From: Camellia lanceoleosa
Taxonomy: Eukaryota > Streptophyta > Magnoliopsida > Ericales > Theaceae
NCBI GenBank assembly: GCA_025200525.1
Contig: CM045761.1
Span: 62,962,009-63,026,008, forward strand
Direction: 5' to 3'
Length of the DNA stretch: 64,000 nt
In this document: one piece after another, positions 22,485 through 33,800 of the stretch
Layout: every line of letters starts with the position of its first letter
Position numbering within the stretch: the stretch's first letter is position 1
The notes under the pieces: generated by a model
Told to the model about the DNA's origin: nothing
What the model saw: the letters and a program-made list of their open reading frames with translations, nothing else
Database searches by the model: none
Translations under genes and position numbers: made by a program

Positions 22485-23123
22485 TGTAAGAATTTTTCCT
22501 TAATGTGGCTTATGCATAATTATACTAGATTCATCTCATTAAGTAAGATACATGTACATCAATTAGATGGTGACTAATTATTGATGAATGCAGCTATATA
22601 TACAATGTATAGAAGACTAATGCTAATGCACATTGAATGTGATGGATTCATTATGAATGAATCTTAGAGATGCACATTGTATCTATTATGAATATGTAAG
22701 ATACATTAGTCTTATCTAATGAATTCATTAAATATAAAAGATGCATTATGTATCATGAATGTATAAGATACATTAATCTATTTAATGAAGTTCATTGAAT
22801 GAATGGTTCTTTGATGGGAAGAATATTAGTATAAATAGTGTAAGGTCCCAAACCATACTCTTCATCAAAAACTTAAGTTGTCACCACAAGAAGGCTCCCA
22901 TCGCCTAGAGAGAGAGAAGTGGTTTTAAGATCTTAGACAAGTCAAGAACTTAAAGATCAAGATCTTCCATTCAAGGTTTCTTTTTCTTAAAAAAGGATTT
23001 CATACTATCATGGATCAAGGTATGTATTCATTTATTTTGTATATTAGAAATTCATATAGTTTTCATGTATGGAATTGAATCCTTAATGGTTTTTAGTTTA
23101 TGTTCCGCAAAGTTTTTCTATCA
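22485..23123 (+). repeat. 3' LTR of the plus-strand copia element
   Basis: 639 bp, nearly identical to 14890-15527. It also carries ATGGATCAAG-GTATGT. Confidence 0.95.
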
Positions 23124-23127
23124 AAAC

Positions 23128-24528
23128 AACTACTCCGTAGAATAACGGTTAAGACCAAGTATCGATCCACATGGACTAATATAAATAATTTAATTTAGAA
23201 ATTTAAGATAAAGTGTTGTGAATTTTTGGAATGAAAATTAAATCACCAAAATAAGCAATTAATTAAACAAGATAAAATAAATATCTTAGGATTTCAAATT
23301 CACCACTAACCTTATAATTTGGAGTAATTGTACTCAGTCCTTAGAGAATCATTGATTCGTCAAGAGGATTTGTATATCAAAACCAGAAAGTCATGAATTA
23401 TCTTCACTTAACACGGATCATTACCACTAAACTAAATTAAACTACGGTTAATGCACAATCTGTTTCATTAGGTTAGGTAGGATTCGTCTAACAATTCTAA
23501 TATACAACAGTGAAAACCATTATATAACATGATTTGAAGAAAATATTCAAAAAAATCAAAGAATTATACAACTATATCCAAATCAAATTAAAACTAAAAA
23601 TACTAAATGTAACTTACTCAAATTATTTAGTTAGGATCTCGTATCTATCCTGAAACAATAAAATTATTTCCTAACACCTATTCTAATATTTACAAAAATA
23701 CACTCTTACTCTTGGCCTTTGCCCGAAGCTGGAGCTCTCCCGCAAGCTGTCCTCGCCCCTCCCCCCATCCGAAGCTCCTCAATTCATAGGAGAATTGAAA
23801 ACCTGCCAAGCAAATGAATGGAAAAGTGAGTTGGGCCACCTTCTCTCTCTTTTCCTTCTTTCATTTTCCTTTTCATTTGTGTGGCAAACATCAGCCTTTT
23901 CTAACAATTCCTATTCTCTTTCCTCTTCTTTTTCTCTCCCTTTTCTTTTCTTTGCTTCCACCGAGCTCTGCTTTTCAAACAAACATATAAATATAATTAT
24001 ATAACATTTTATTATATATGTACATATATAAATGAAGATACTGGACGACGGTGGGAAAGATTCTTCCACCGAAACTTTATTTATTTATTATTTTAAATTA
24101 TATTATAATATAATATAATATCAAAATATATTATTTATAATGATTTAGGTATAAACTCTCAAAATATGTGCAAATACATAAAATTACACAAAATTATAAA
24201 ATAATATAAATAAATAAATTAATAAAGTGTATGTTAATAGGTTAACTGTGTAATATTTAGGCACCGATAACCTTATATTTACCGCAATGCATCAATAGTT
24301 ATATGTACATAATAACAAACCACTACCAACCATGTGAATGTTCACAGTATCTTTATAATACCAAAATAACATAATAATATCAACAATGCATTACTCACAA
24401 ATCACAATTAATGTTAATATTCACATTAAAAAATAATCATACTAGCATAAACAATGTGAATGTTTACCATGTATGGTTGGATATTATTTACCAACATACA
24501 TTTGTAATATAAAAATTTATATCAATAT
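23128..24528. other. Repeat-derived region, no gene
   Basis: No coding region supported. The start (AAGTATCGATCCACATGGAC) resembles a motif common in non-autonomous plant retroelements, but the family cannot be named. A CT-rich patch lies at 23,740-23,960 and motif repeats related to 14,450-14,840 lie at 24,330-24,480. Confidence 0.4.
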
Positions 24529-24531
24529 TTA

Positions 24532-24755
24532 GACCTTGTTTGACAAATGGTGATTTTAGCCCAAAAGTTAAAAGTTACTAAAAAAATCAAAAAGTTAACA
24601 TATATAAAAAAGTCAAAATTTCTCTTTTTACTCTATTTTTTGCACATCTTTTTGTAAAAAATTAAAAAGTCATTCCAAACATACTATTTTTTTTACTTTA
24701 TATTTTAGTTAAAAAGTCAAAAAGTTACTAAAATAGTCTGTTCCCAAATGAGGCC
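24532..24755. mobile_element. Tourist-like MITE, 224 bp
   Basis: Ends are GACCTTGTTTGACAAATG and, in reverse complement, GGCCTCATTTGGGAAC, with TTA on both sides (24529-24531 and 24756-24758). Confidence 0.85.
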
Positions 24756-24758
24756 TTA

Positions 24759-25321
24759 ATAAGGGAAACGATTTAGGGTTTAGAAATGTGAGAGATTTTT
24801 GTTCTAGAATAAGGCAGAGATTTTCTTCCTATAATGAAAGAGAGATTTTTTTTCATAAAATAAAGTAAAGATTTTCTTTCTAAAATGAGGTGAAATTTTC
24901 TCCATAAAATAAGAGAGATATTTTCTCTATGTAATGAGTGATTGTTGTTATTTTTTTTATTGTGGATTGTTTTTAGGATAAATTACAAATACACTTTTGA
25001 TGTTTGATTAAAATACAAATCGTCTCTGTGATTTTAGAAATTACATTTCATCCTCTGAGATTTTTAATTTCATATCAAATCGTCCCTTTTATTAATAAAT
25101 CATCAAGTCAATTAACAGTTTTAATTATGTTAAAAATATGTTTCAATTAATAATTTAGGTAATTTTATTATCGTATAGGAGAGCAATTATAAATTTTATT
25201 TTTTTAGTTAATTTTGTTAAATAAAATTACTAACAATAAGATATTTGTAATTTTTCAAACTATAAAAAGCAATTCAGTGTATTTGGTTTGAGTTTTCTGG
25301 ATTAAGTTTTTTGAAAACTAA
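24759..25321. other. Intergenic repeat remnants, no gene
   Basis: A patch of related GAGATTTT-CTT repeats lies at 24,790-24,950. From 24,978 the sequence (GGATAAATTACAAATACACT...) is homologous to 2225-2330, a dispersed repeat of unknown class. Confidence 0.45.
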
Positions 25322-26042
25322 GAGTATGTTTGGTTTGGATTTGTAGAGTAATTTGGGAAAAAAATTTCTAAAAAATTTGTTTGGTTTGTAAAATTTTCAA
25401 AATAATTTCCAAAATCACTTTCTCTTTTACCTATCAATCAATCACTTTTTTTTTCTGTTCTCTCATTCTCAATCACTTTTTCTCTCACACACATCTACTC
25501 AATTATAACAAAGATTAATGATTCAGGCCTCGAATTTGAGGCTCGAATTTGCCGAGAGAGAGAGAGAAGAGAAGGGAAGAGGGCTCGCAGTCGCCGCCCG
25601 ATCGTCGCCTGACGCAGCAGTCGTCACAAGTGGTCACCCGGCGTCACCTCGCCTCGATCGCTGCCTCCCAGCCCCACCTCCGCCTCGATCACATCTCTCA
25701 GACCGATCGCTGCCTCCAAGAACCCCCGCCTCCGCCTCCTCCTCCCCCTGTAATTAGGGCCCCCTCCAGTCCTCCTCCTCCTCCTCCTCCTCCCTTCTCT
25801 TCTCCTTCTTCCTTCTTCATCTTCTTCCTTTCTGATTGAACCAAAAAAAAAAAAAAAAACTCATTTGAGCCAAATTCGAGGCCTCTATCACGATTGTATA
25901 ACAAAATATCAAATCATTCCAAACTCTCAAATTCCAAAACTACTTTCAAAATACACAACCAAACAAACCAAAAAAAATTTTAAACTCTCTTCCCAAAACA
26001 ATTTTTTAAAACTACTCTCACAGAACCAAACCAAACATACCC
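25322..26042. mobile_element. Tourist-like MITE carrying a MULE-like insert
   Basis: Ends are GAGTATGTTTGGTTTGG and its near-exact inverted counterpart, with TAA on both sides (25319-25321 and 26043-26045). The element is split by the MULE-like element at 25513-25896; without that it is about 330 bp. Confidence 0.85.
25513..25896 (+). mobile_element. Non-autonomous MULE-like element 1, GC-rich core
   Basis: 384 bp with a perfect 9-bp duplication TATAACAAA (25504-25512 and 25897-25905), the Mutator hallmark. Ends are GATTAATGATTCAGGCCTCG and, in reverse complement, CAATCGTGATAGAGGCCTCG, continuing as AATTTG on both sides. The core runs in order: GA tract, CGTCGCC-rich GC block, GGCCCCCTCCAGTCC, CTCC/CTTCTT pyrimidine tract, poly-A. 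It has long spurious open frames in several phases and no transposase. Confidence 0.85.
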
Positions 26043-26045
26043 TAA

Positions 26046-27031
26046 GTTTTTTGGGATTCGTATTTTTTGTTTTTAGTGAATATTTTTAAAATTTTAAACA
26101 TTTTTTTTACTTTTTTAGATGCACCTTAGTTAGATGTATCTAAAAAGTAAAAAATTTATAAAAAAAATATTTTTATAAATTAATAAATACATTAAAATAC
26201 AAAAAAATGTACTGAATTCTTGTATTTTTTTTGTATTTTTAATATTTAGTGAATTTTTAAAAGATTTTTTTTACAATTTTTTTACTTTTTAAGTGTATTT
26301 ATGTTAGGTATGTATAAAAAGTAAAAAAAAAATTGCTTAAGATATTTTAAAATATTCAGTAAAAACAGAAAAACACCGAAAAGAAAAAAATAAAATTTTC
26401 TAAAAAGTATTTTTTTAAAAATAAAAATAAACAATTTATACTTTAAAAAAATCTCAAAAAATATATTTATAATTTACTCTCATTTTTAAAATGAAAACAT
26501 AAACAAAAAGTTAAAAGAATGATTTCACCATAAAAAAATGAGTGAGACCCCTTGTGGAAGACCCCTTACTGATCTGTACCATTCATGATGTGTGGAATCC
26601 ATTCATATATGTGTGAGATCCACATCATAAATAATGTGGATCACAAAATCATAAAGGGCCCTCTATCATTACTGTTTCACCATATTACTCTAAAACATGA
26701 CCCAAAACATAACAATTAAGAACACGAGTTTCTGAAAAACGGCTCCTCTCTTTATTTTGATTCGAGAATTGATTATTTTAATAATTATTATTATTATTTT
26801 TTTTAAAAAGTATAAAATTTAATAAAAAATAAAATAAAATTGAAGAGGTAGAAAAGGAGCCGTTAACCGTCCAATAATTTTCGGAGATCCTTTTTGTGGA
26901 ATGGATATCTCTCAGCTTCTGGTTCGTTTCCATTCTTGAAGGCAGTTTTTCAACCATCTCAATCCCAATCCAATCCAATCAAATCAAATCCATCTAATCT
27001 ACAAATTCTCGCGCCTCCTCGTCACAAAAAC
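26046..27031. other. AT-rich upstream region of the SMR gene
   Basis: No coding region supported. Long A/T runs and repeated TTTTTTA-type motifs fill 26,050-26,520. The promoter of the downstream gene should lie in the last few hundred bases, but no TATA box can be assigned. Confidence 0.4.
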
Positions 27032-27069
27032 CCCTAATTTGGGATTTTTTTCATCCCAAATTAGGGTTT
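27032..27069. promoter_or_regulatory. Hairpin overlapping a telo-box, upstream of the SMR gene
   Basis: CCCTAATTTGGGAT (27032-27045) and ATCCCAAATTAGGG (27053-27066) are perfect 14-bp inverted arms with a 7-nt loop. The right arm runs into TTAGGGTTT (27061-27069), the reverse complement of the plant telo-box AAACCCTAA, common near starts of housekeeping genes. It lies about 215 bp before the ATG, in the promoter or 5' UTR. Confidence 0.6.
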
Positions 27070-27282
27070 CAACGATCACAAACCAACCACGAAATCTCTG
27101 TTCCGATCACTCGTTCGCTTCGATCTTCGCGTTTTCCTTGGTTTGATCTACCAATTTCCCGCCCGATCGGTTCGCTTTGCTGTTCTTTTCGATGTTTATA
27201 TCTGCTACACACAAATATTTATCTATACGATCGTATATTTATTTGTATTTTTATACATAGAAGAGATAGTTTAGTTTGTGAG

Positions 27283-27832
27283 ATGAAGCATTCGAAGAAG
27301 AAGAAGAGGTCTCGACCTACGAACCAAGTCGGCGTCAAAGGCGCTGCACGCGAGGGAGAGAGTGAAGAACGCAGAGTTGTTAAGAGTTTGATGGAATCTT
27401 TTACCTCAGTTTCTATTGAAGAAGCTTCTTCGGCTTATCGAGAGGCGAATGGGGACCCGAGCAAGGCGGCGGAGATTTTGGGAGAATTGTTGGAAATTGC
27501 CGATGATCAGGCCACGAGTTGTTCAGGTTCGAGCTCAAGTTTGGGTCCAAGCTCGGCGGAGGTGTTTATGGACGCCAATTGTGGTGGCAGTGGAGTTCGT
27601 GGAAGGGGTTTTAGAGGGACTAATAAGCAAAAGAAGGTTATTGCATCTACAGGGACGGTTTCGACAATTTTAGGAAAGGAATATGTAAGGTCAAGTCCAA
27701 GGAAGGATTCATATAAACCACTAAAGGGGTATGCTTATGGACCTGCAAACAAAGGAGACGCCGAGCAGTTTTTGTGCTCGATGCTTGGAGACGACTGTGA
27801 ACTGAGCATGGCTGTTGTTAGAGACGTTCTAT
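27283..27832 (+). CDS. SMR gene exon 1
   Basis: 183 codons plus one base. Starts with ATG and a lysine-rich MKHSKKKKRSR, likely a nuclear or RNA-binding basic tail. CUE/UBA-like residues include VVKSLMESF and SSAYREANGDPSKAAEIL. The end (DAEQFLCSMLGDDCELSMAV) is well conserved in this family. Donor GTGAGT. Confidence 0.85.
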
Positions 27833-30800
27833 GTGAGTTACCCCCTTGTGTCAAATTTTGGTACTAAGTAATTAAATATTATTTGTGAATGGATGAGACT
27901 TGCATGTATATGGTCGCTGGAGCTAAGGTTATTCAGCAGGTGTTTGGCATGCACTAAAAAAGTGCATTTTTTTTTTCCATACATACACTTAAGGGTTTGT
28001 TTGGGATGTCCTAAAGAAGTGTACTTTTTGTCTTTTTACGAAAAGATGTGTAAAAAAGTAGAGAGGTGATATGATGGAAAAAAGATAAAAAGATGTATTA
28101 TATAGTAAATGCCAAACAAGGCTTTATTTAGGTTACATCAATCAACATTTATAAACGTCTTCTCTCTAGCTTTTTTACCCACTTTCTTTACTTTTCTACA
28201 CAATTTTTTTATAAAATGTAAAAAAAGTACACTTATTTGGAACATCTCAAACCATCCCTCAGTTAGAGCAAGATCCTCTTTATAATGATGAACTATGAAG
28301 AATTTGTCAGCTTACTGAATAACCTTGTTACTGACTGAAATTGTTTTTTTCATTTCATGTACCATAATGGCATCACTATGGAGTTTAATTCTGAAATCAA
28401 TCTCTATATCTCTTTATTCAAAGCTTTGTGTCATCAAAAAACATTACTGTGAAATTTTTATGTACGTGGATCAGTTAAAATAAGTAACAATTGTTTGGAG
28501 AATGTGGGTTAAAAAGGATGAGATCTTAAAATGCGAATTTGAAAATGCTTGTGACACTTTAATTAAAGAGAATAAGTAACAATTGTGTGGAGAATGGCTG
28601 TTAAAAATGAGAGGTTACATGCCTCGTCAAGCTATGCCATGAGCAGGTTTTCATCTACCTAAATTAATTTTGCATCAGGTTAGCGACCATAGTATAGTTA
28701 AAACAAGATGTGATTTAGTGGCTTAAACCTTGGTGTGGGTAAATAAGATTTTTTCTTGATATTTATTTAAACATAACTAAAACAACTAAATGATGAAAAA
28801 CATCTTCTATAGAGGAGTATATATCTCCTTATATGAATTAGGGTGGTAAAGGTAAGACAAAGATGGTCGAAAGACGAGAGAATGGATGGAAGAGGGACAT
28901 AGTGAAGCATTATAATTTCACACTAAGCATAATCAAGGAAAGTTACACTCCTAGATCTTAATCAGGGGAAGCTTCAGCAATCACACTTGGGCTTTTAGAG
29001 AATCAAATCAAAGAAAAGATGCATTGTGCATTACAAGTAACTTGGCTCAGGCTTCTTTGTTTCCTCATTTCTATACTCGGGAAACTACAAGCCTTTAAAC
29101 ATTGGATATGTAAAAAGGTTGCTTTCAATTGCCAAGTACTTAAGCCCAAAGTAGCTTCTGTCACTGGGTGAGAAGTAGGTGCGAACTAGTAAAAGAAGTT
29201 AGTTGAGACTTTAGTAACAAAAAAGATCAAACTATATTCTGGCCTAGATCTAGTAACAATAATTTGTCTTTTTCTTCAATCAGACCTTTAATAAATTAAC
29301 AAATTTTTAAGTTGACCCATATTTGTGTGATGCCATCTATGATCTAAATCTTCATGGGGGTAGTGGCAGGGGATTGACTAATTCAACTTCCTATGTTACT
29401 ATTGATAAAATGGAACATCATTCTCTTTAGATGAGATGTGGAGTGTTCCTATGGAGTTTTTCATTTGTTCTTCATTCTACAGTCAAAGAATTATTATTAT
29501 TATTATTATTATTATGTTTTTTTACTATGGAAAAGATTTGTTATGGGATATCCAAGGTTGTTATTGTGTGTTTGCATGAGTGCACTGATGTGGTAAGGAA
29601 TATGAAACTTTCAATTTTATATATTTAACATCAAAATATGTACTTTTAATTCAGTCATTGGTAATTTACTAGGTATATTTTGAAGGGGATTTTCGTTAAT
29701 TTGGATATTAAGGGGTTGTTTGGGATGTTCTAAATAAGTGCACTTTTTGACTTTTTATTAAATATGGATTGAGTTTGAAGTGATGTGGTAGAGAGGTGAT
29801 GTGACTTAAATAGAATGATGTAACTTAAATAGTATAATGACTTTTTAACTTTTTAGCTTTTCTTGAAGATGCCAAACCAAGCCTAAATTGTGGGCAGATT
29901 CGAAGTAGATGCCATGAAATGATTCTTTAAATGGTATTTCCAAACTATGAAGCATGGGTATTTTCGAAAATGTTGTTGTACTCATACTAAGTACTTACCC
30001 AGTACTGGTATTCGTACCGCTAGGGCTGCATGCGTACCGGGTACTCGAAATACGTACTGGGTACTTTTTATACATTCTTTGGCAATTGGATACTCCATAG
30101 GTACTTCATCAGTATGAGATTGGTACATCGAGAGTACATCAAGTTATAAGACATTAGTGGAGATATGTTTAATTTTTTAGAGAGTTTTGATTTACTTGAA
30201 ATTGCAAATCCTTTATTTGATATGTCAGAGTTGAAAGATGTATTATTCAATGATGAAGTTGATGGAAGTGAAAACTGAAGTTTCAAGTTTTCAGTTTTCA
30301 ATGAAGTTGATGGATGAGTGGCATTCAAGGGATGACGTAACAATAATTGAACGCATGGATGAGGAGGTGGGATTTGCCAGCTGAGGACAACATGATGGAA
30401 AGTCATTTACACGGCTCTTATGTACATGATGGTTGCATCTGTCAAGAATATAGTAATAGTTCAGGCTTGAATATGGAAGAAGCTTTAGTCATAATTTAAC
30501 ATGAATTGGAAGCAAAGAGATCTGTCCTCACAACATCATGCATCTCTTTCATCAGTTATAATTTTTACATTTATCCCTTTGGTTGTCCATCCAGTTTGTC
30601 TTCTTATTGTTCTCCTGGCTCTTTTTATTGAATTTGTATTTATCTTTACCAAAAATATGCGTAAGCGGACACTCTATTGTTTAGAAATGGCATTAGGTAT
30701 GACATTTTGGAGATGGGGGAGAAAGATGAGTTCTATATCTATGTTGGACTTTTGATTTTTCGTTGTTTTTTCACGAGCTTCAGTTATATATTGCCTGACC

Positions 30801-33800
30801 TGAAAATTTTGGTATAATATGTTTGAGATGAAGTTCATGTGTGACTGAAATGTTTGTCTCTGCAGGTCAATGCGGATATGATGTTGAAAAAGGTGAGCAC
30901 CGTGATCAGGACTTCATTTCAATTCCTTCCAAATTGATCTTGAAAGTGTGTGGGTTTGTGTTTTGTTTTTCTTATCCATTTTTAACATTTGATCTAAAAG
31001 ACGTGCTTTGGTAATATTTACAAATTTACTAGTTCTAGTTGGTCTGTTCATTGACCAAATTAAGTCTACTCCACTTTTTGGAATATTTCTGATTAATTGT
31101 TTACTCTACTTGGCAGAGCCTTATACACTCTACTTATCAAAGCCTTATCCCAGCCATTGGTCTCCTTACACTAGCAACTTTGCATTATCTTGGTTTGTCT
31201 TTGTCGAATGATATGCTAACATGTCAGTTAATTTGGTCTCTCATTTTTGCACTCTCTTGTGCAATCGCTTCACCCCTTACTTGTGCTCTCTGTCTGGTTC
31301 ATGGTTATCTTATCTCCAATAAAATTACAATTATTAGATACCTAACATAAATTAAAACATTTATCAATTGTTTTGCCTATAATCCTTTTCATTGTTGCAT
31401 GTAAAATCAAGGACAATATGTTCCCTTGACAGTTTATTAATATAATGTGTTGCCGTATGATAAGTTGCCTGTACAAAAATGAAATAGGATCTGTTCACTC
31501 AATGAGTGTTTTGCTTTAGGTACGGGTGTTGGATACAGACAGGTACAGGCTGAAGATGTCGGATTCATAAGTTCTCCAAATTATAGGATACCGGGACTTT
31601 GCTATGAAGTGTGTAAAATTATGGTATGGACACAAGGACATAGCACATGGAACACTAGAGATTGTTGTCTAACACACAAACAACTAATTGTTGGATCACG
31701 ATGAATCATATTGTTTTTATTTGCTTTGTGAATTATTTTATTGGTTGAAGTGAGATTACCTGTTTCTATATTAAATTAAATGTAGTTGCCTTTGAAGTAA
31801 AAAAACTATGTTTTCACTATTTTCTTTTCTAAGAAATTGTTATTTATTATATTATATTGATACCTTACTGTGTCTCAGGTTACTCAAATTCTATTTTTTT
31901 GTTTCATTAGTTATATTATATATGCACATGGTTTTGTATGTGTATTTCCCTAAAGATATGCCTAATGTAATAAACAATGCGATTTATTCAGCAGCAAGTG
32001 GCAATACAGAACAATTCCAGTGTACCTGGTACTGCAGCCTACCATTCAATGTCATGATAAAATCCATTTATTCTAGTGTTACGTTTTGCTCTATAGTGAG
32101 CTCTATCCTTTTAACTGTTACCTCCACCTAGAGTAATGCTGCAAATGAACTGAGCCAAGCTTTTGTGTGCTTAGGCTTGGCTTTGTTCTATGGGGAGGAG
32201 CCTACCCAAGTTTGTTCTGTGTCAGCTTGATTTGGTTTCACAAGCTCGTGAGCCAAGCTCCTCTCGGCTCAACTAAAACATGCTACAACACTTTTTTAGG
32301 ACACATGTTATATTGTAATGCATTTAAGAATAAAGGATGAAAGTCACTCTGTGTGTTAGATGGATTAGAAAAAACGTTGAGAAAGTGTACAAACCTATGG
32401 GCAACTTTTATCTTGCAATTGTATTATATTTATTTGTAATGGAATTGGTATTTATTTTTTTCAATGGTTAAATATTGGATATATTGTTAGTAAATGGCCC
32501 TAAAACTTCTTTAAGAATTTACAATATATCTGTTTAATTGTGGATATGATGTAGGAAGTAGCCATGACAGTTTTGAAGAATTCCAAGAAAACCAATAAAA
32601 AGCCATGTTCACGAACACAGATGAGTCGAGCATGGCGTCGCTTGGGCTCAACTTTTTTATTAAATGATGGTGTAATCAAAGATAATAAGAGGCACACATG
32701 ACACAATCCAGCTTTAAGAAACTAGTCTACAGAGCTGATTTTCTTTTGAGTTGTATGATTAAGTAGTATTTGGGTTGATGTAATTTAGAATATCTAAATG
32801 TAGTGGTTGCATGTTGGACATGTGTCAATAGGTGGCCACATGTAAAATCATGTGTTGCTCTTTTGTCTCTAATGGCTGCATGTAGGTCATGGGTGTCACC
32901 AACTTATTATTGAGTGGCTTCATATTTGCTACTTATCACCTTATTATTTTGTATTTTTTTAATCCTAGGTATTTCATCATGAAGTAACCTCTTTACCTAT
33001 TATATATAGGGCCACAATTGTTTTGAGGTTTTCTGAGGAATTAAAATTTCAGATTTTGTTATTTTTATTGTAGCCATATTTTCCTATTTCTTAGGGTGAT
33101 TGTAAATCAAAATCCTAATTCTTCGAATCGTGAATCAAATTGAATTGAGAATCATAAAATTCAACTTACACTGTAAAAATTAATGTTAAACAATTATATA
33201 TTCACTAGTTCTTTTATAAGAACCTGATTACACTATTTAATTGGGAACACATTTTCTTCATAACGAGAGATGTGGGTCCAAATCCCGCCAACTATATAAT
33301 TTTGTATAAACTATAATATATTCTCTCTTGACATTCAAAAAAATGGACTTGGAAATCCCAAATAGAATAGAAAGAAACAAGAATATATCAAAAAAAAGAA
33401 TAAGAGACAAGAATAAGAGGGAGTTCTTTATTTTAAAGCATTGGGATACTTTCATGAACCAATTATATGGTTCTAAGCACATTTTTGTATTTTAACAATT
33501 TTATCCTCTAACCTTGTCTCCCTCTAGTCCAGTTTCCCATTTCTCTTCAATCTCCTTCTGTCTTTAGAAACCCAGGTCCTTTCTCTCTCTCTCTTTTTGT
33601 TCTCTTGACTCTCTCCACACTCTCTCCAATTTCCTTCACCCTATGAACACAGATCAACAACCCCCCTCTCTTTATTTTTCTTCTATTTCTCCTTCTATTC
33701 TGCCTTATCTTTTTTTTCTCTCTCCAATTGTCCTTTCTCTCTAATACAAATGCTGATCACCCATGCACCCACCATTAACATGTAAATACAATTATATAGA

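Larger units (their letters stand above)
14890..23123 (+). mobile_element. Young Ty1/copia element with nested solo LTR
   Basis: LTRs are 14890-15527 and 22485-23123. By eye they differ at about eight or nine positions plus one T in a homopolymer, so the insertion is recent. Flanks share AAAC (14886-14889 and 23124-23127); the duplication is 5 bp (AAAAC) if the LTR is taken to end one base earlier. A primer site complementary to initiator tRNA-Met follows the 5' LTR and a purine tract precedes the 3' LTR. The gag-pol frame is continuous from 16,196 until it meets the solo LTR at 20,008, then resumes at 21,895. Apart from that insertion the element is nearly intact. Confidence 0.95.
27833..30865 (+). 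other. SMR gene intron 1
   Basis: 3.0 kb. Contains Tourist-like MITEs at 27936-28258 and 29712-29883, an ATT trinucleotide run near 29,490-29,512, and a patch near 29,985-30,065 with repeated GTACYGGGTAC-like motifs. No other gene supported. Confidence 0.7.

Noticed and set aside
25518..25904. Overlapping open frames rich in proline, serine and arginine
   Set aside because: Open in several phases and on both strands because of GC-rich triplets in a MULE-like element; no homology recognised.
30068..30406. 112-codon minus-strand frame in intron 1
   Set aside because: No recognisable domain. On the plus strand a short piece (PLFDMSELKDVLF) vaguely recalls a transposase tail, but too little to support a call.
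33262..33296. tRNA or SINE box B candidate (GGGTCCAAATCCCGCC)
   Set aside because: It resembles a T-arm, but no matching A box, acceptor stem or cloverleaf can be drawn around it.
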